Positions 61,682 to 64,000 of a stretch of DNA of 64,000 nt are shown in pieces. The DNA is taken from the NCBI GenBank assembly GCA_015057445.1, contig SVEI01000001.1:1-64000 (forward strand), written 5' to 3'. A model generated the notes under the pieces. That model ran no database searches, was not told where the DNA came from, and saw only the letters and a program-made list of their open reading frames with translations. The stretch comes from Lachnospiraceae bacterium (GTDB lineage Bacteria > Bacillota > Clostridia > Lachnospirales > Lachnospiraceae). The number at the start of each line of letters is the position of its first letter. Within the stretch, counting starts at the first letter, position 1. Both the position numbers and the translations under genes were made by a program.

Positions 61682-64000
61682 ATGAATAAACTATTGTTAG
61701 TTGATGGAAATAGTATATTAAACAGAGCTTTTTATGGTTTGCCAGATTTGACAACAAAAGATGGTCGACATACCAATGCAGTTCTTGGTTTTTTAAATAT
61801 AGTTTTAAGAGTTATAGAGGAAGAAAAAGCTACACATTTATGTGTGGCTTTTGATGTTAAACATCCAACATTTAGACATGAGATGTATCCAGACTATAAA
61901 GGGACTAGAAAAGGTATGCCTGACGAATTAAGAGAGCAGGTACCTTTAATAAAAGAAGTTTTAAAAACAATGAATATTACAATTCTAGAAAGACCAGGTT
62001 ATGAAGCAGATGATATACTTGGAACTTTATCTAGAATTGGCGAGAAAAAAGGATTTGTTGTTACATTATTGTCTGGTGATAGAGATTTGTTGCAACTTGC
62101 TACTGATAAAATTAAGGTGAAATTACCAAAAACAAAAGCTGGTAAAACAATAATAGAGGAGTATTATGCGTCTGATGTAGAAGAAATTTATGGTGTTAAC
62201 CCTATTACTTTTATTGATATGAAAGGTCTGATGGGAGATACATCTGATAATATTCCAGGTGTGCCTAAAATTGGAGAAAAAACAGCATCAAAACTTTTGA
62301 TTGATTATGGCTCTTTAGATGGAATATATGCTGGAATCGATTCCATGAAACCAAGTAAAATGAAGGATAATTTGATAGAATTTAAAGAACTAGCTTATTT
62401 ATCTAAGGAACTTGCCACAATCAAGTTAGATTGTGAATTAGATGTAGATATTGATTCTTCTAAATTAAATAATATTTTTAATCAAAAGTCTTTTGATCTT
62501 TTTTCTGAGCTTGAATTTAAGAGTTTATTAAAAAGATTTGATGGGAATATGTCGTCGACGAATTTAGAATTTAAAACTATAATTATTGAAGATTATGATA
62601 CTTATGTAGACATAATTAATAAAATCAAGGCATGTAAAAGGTTTGGATTTTCACTGATTCCAGGTGTTGATGCTCTGGTTGGTGCTTCCTTATGTTTTGA
62701 AGACAATATAACATATCATATTCCATTTATAAATTTTATAACAGATGAATTAGTTATTAATGATATTATGGATGCAATGAGTGATAATGTGTGTTGTTTT
62801 ATGGACTTAAAATCTCATTTACCCTATATGAAACTAGATTTGAATAATAAAATATTTGATTGTTCAGTTGCAGCTTATTTAATCAATCCATTAAAGAGCA
62901 CCTACGGGTACGATGATATAGCAAGAGATTATATAGGAGTAAATGTAGAATCCCCAAAGGATTTATTGGGTAAAACAGATATTAATTTATTCACTGTTAA
63001 TGATGAAGATATTATTAAACATTATGCATATGCAACCTTAATTCCCTATCTTTCATTTGATGAAATCAATAAGGAACTTGATGAAAAAAATATGTATAAT
63101 TTGTATTATGATATTGAAATTCCTTGTTTATTTTCGCTTTATGATATGGAAAAAAATGGAATAAAGGTAAATAAAGAAGCATTAATTGAATTTGGTAAGA
63201 AACTAGAATGTGATATTAACTCATTAGAAAAAACTATATATGAGTTGGCAGGTAAAGAATTCAATATTAATTCCACAAAACAATTAGGGGAAGTTTTATT
63301 TGAAGATTTAGGACTTAAAGCAGGTAAAAAAACTAAAACAGGATATTCCACAAGTGTTGATGTATTGGAAAAGATATCTAGAGAGCATCCTATAGTGCCT
63401 AAAATTTTAGAATATAGATCACTTACAAAGCTTAATTCAACTTATGTAGTAGGTTTGTTACCGTATATTAAAGAAGATGGTAGAATTCATGGTAAATTTA
63501 ATCAGACAGTAACTGCTACTGGAAGAATAAGCTCAACTGACCCGAATCTTCAGAATATACCTACAAGAACGGAGCTTGGAAGAGAAATAAGAAAAGTATT
63601 TGTACCAGAAGAAGGGTTTATTTTCCTTGATGCAGACTATTCACAAATTGAATTAAGAGTTTTAGCTCATTTTTCTGAAGATGATACTTTGATTAATGCT
63701 TATAATAAAGATTCAGATATTCATGCTATTACAGCTGCTGAGGTGTTTGGTGTTCCTATGGAACAAGTAGATGGTTTAATGCGTAGAAGAGCAAAAGCAG
63801 TCAACTTTGGTATTGTATATGGAATTAGCTCCTTTGGATTAGGTCAAGACTTAGATATTTCTAGAAAAGAAGCTGAGATGTATATTAACAAATATTTTGA
63901 AACCTATCAAGGCGTTAAACGCTACCTAGATAATACTGTATCAAAGGCAAAAAAAGATGGCTTTGTGGACACTATATATGGAAGGCGTAGACCTGTTCCT
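61682..64000 (+). CDS. polA: DNA polymerase I, 5' 773 codons (runs off the window)
   Basis: The open frame starts at the ATG at 61682, behind GAGGAGG in the end of the previous gene, and continues past the window. The 5'-3' exonuclease (about 1-295) has LLLVDGNSILNRAFYG, PDYKGTRKGMP, PGYEADD and MKGLMGDTSDNIPGVPKIGEK. The middle 3'-5' exonuclease-like domain (about 300-465) lacks the expected Asp/Glu pairs: GFSLIPG stands where proofreading enzymes have an Asp-x-Glu, so proofreading is probably lost. The polymerase domain has TGRISSTDPNLQNIP (about 616-630), DADYSQIELRVLAH near 645-658, and RRRAKAVNFGIVYGIS near 700-715. It fills repair gaps and removes RNA primers. Confidence 0.97.
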   Translation, partial: MNKLLLVDGNSILNRAFYGLPDLTTKDGRHTNAVLGFLNIVLRVIEEEKATHLCVAFDVKHPTFRHEMYPDYKGTRKGMPDELREQVPLIKEVLKTMNITILERPGYEADDILGTLSRIGEKKGFVVTLLSGDRDLLQLATDKIKVKLPKTKAGKTIIEEYYASDVEEIYGVNPITFIDMKGLMGDTSDNIPGVPKIGEKTASKLLIDYGSLDGIYAGIDSMKPSKMKDNLIEFKELAYLSKELATIKLDCELDVDIDSSKLNNIFNQKSFDLFSELEFKSLLKRFDGNMSSTNLEFKTIIIEDYDTYVDIINKIKACKRFGFSLIPGVDALVGASLCFEDNITYHIPFINFITDELVINDIMDAMSDNVCCFMDLKSHLPYMKLDLNNKIFDCSVAAYLINPLKSTYGYDDIARDYIGVNVESPKDLLGKTDINLFTVNDEDIIKHYAYATLIPYLSFDEINKELDEKNMYNLYYDIEIPCLFSLYDMEKNGIKVNKEALIEFGKKLECDINSLEKTIYELAGKEFNINSTKQLGEVLFEDLGLKAGKKTKTGYSTSVDVLEKISREHPIVPKILEYRSLTKLNSTYVVGLLPYIKEDGRIHGKFNQTVTATGRISSTDPNLQNIPTRTELGREIRKVFVPEEGFIFLDADYSQIELRVLAHFSEDDTLINAYNKDSDIHAITAAEVFGVPMEQVDGLMRRRAKAVNFGIVYGISSFGLGQDLDISRKEAEMYINKYFETYQGVKRYLDNTVSKAKKDGFVDTIYGRRRPVP

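Overview
The window reads as chromosomal core genome of a low-GC, spore-forming, probably motile Clostridia member, most likely Lachnospiraceae. The grounds are AT-rich third codon positions, strong AGGAGG-type ribosome binding sites, an IspH-ribosomal protein S1 fusion, spoIVA and dpaAB for sporulation, a biotin-dependent sodium pump, and FliK/FlhB-like and CheR proteins. Most genes lie on the + strand. The exceptions are a c-di-GMP phosphodiesterase (46132-47214) and the asnB/aroF pair (49990-52906). I see no rRNA, tRNA, CRISPR array, prophage or insertion sequence.

Region 1 (1-13 kb): the Asp23/Gls24-DAK2 pair, an orphan gene of unknown function, recG, pnp with its own promoter and a hairpin leader, a GH94 disaccharide phosphorylase, a ClpP-like TepA homologue and ftsK/spoIIIE. 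Region 2 (13-19 kb): one-carbon metabolism (fhs, folD), a lipoprotein, rimO, pgsA and a DUF2520 Rossmann protein. Region 3 (19-25 kb): a five-gene operon for a sodium-translocating decarboxylase. It carries two different carboxyltransferase subunits, a biotin carrier, an enlarged lipoprotein gamma subunit and the membrane beta subunit.

Region 4 (25-46 kb): ktrBA potassium uptake, a HI0933-type flavoprotein, cmk, ispH-rpsA, cheR, and then an rplS-lepB-rbgA-lepB-rnhB-fliK-like-flhB-like-yraN block that resembles the Bacillus rplS-rnhB-ylqGH neighbourhood. It continues with pgeF, a DUF512 radical SAM protein, der-plsY-gpsA, spoIVA and scpAB. Region 5 (46-64 kb): cell wall and spore genes (two D-Ala-D-Ala carboxypeptidases, dpaAB with a sigma-K-like promoter, an L,D-transpeptidase), asnB, DAHP synthase, a metallophosphoesterase, metH, ilvN, ilvC, a zinc-finger membrane protein resembling an anti-sigma factor, and the 5' 773 codons of polA.

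The genes connect in several ways. Fhs, FolD and MetH form a tetrahydrofolate one-carbon route. PgsA, PlsY and GpsA make phospholipids. IlvN and IlvC serve branched-chain amino acids. SpoIVA and DpaAB build the spore coat base and fill the spore core. The observations most worth checking are an internal Shine-Dalgarno and ATG exactly at the IspH/S1 junction, the sodium pump with two carboxyltransferases and a large surface-exposed gamma subunit, the pnp leader hairpin, and the candidate sporulation promoters.
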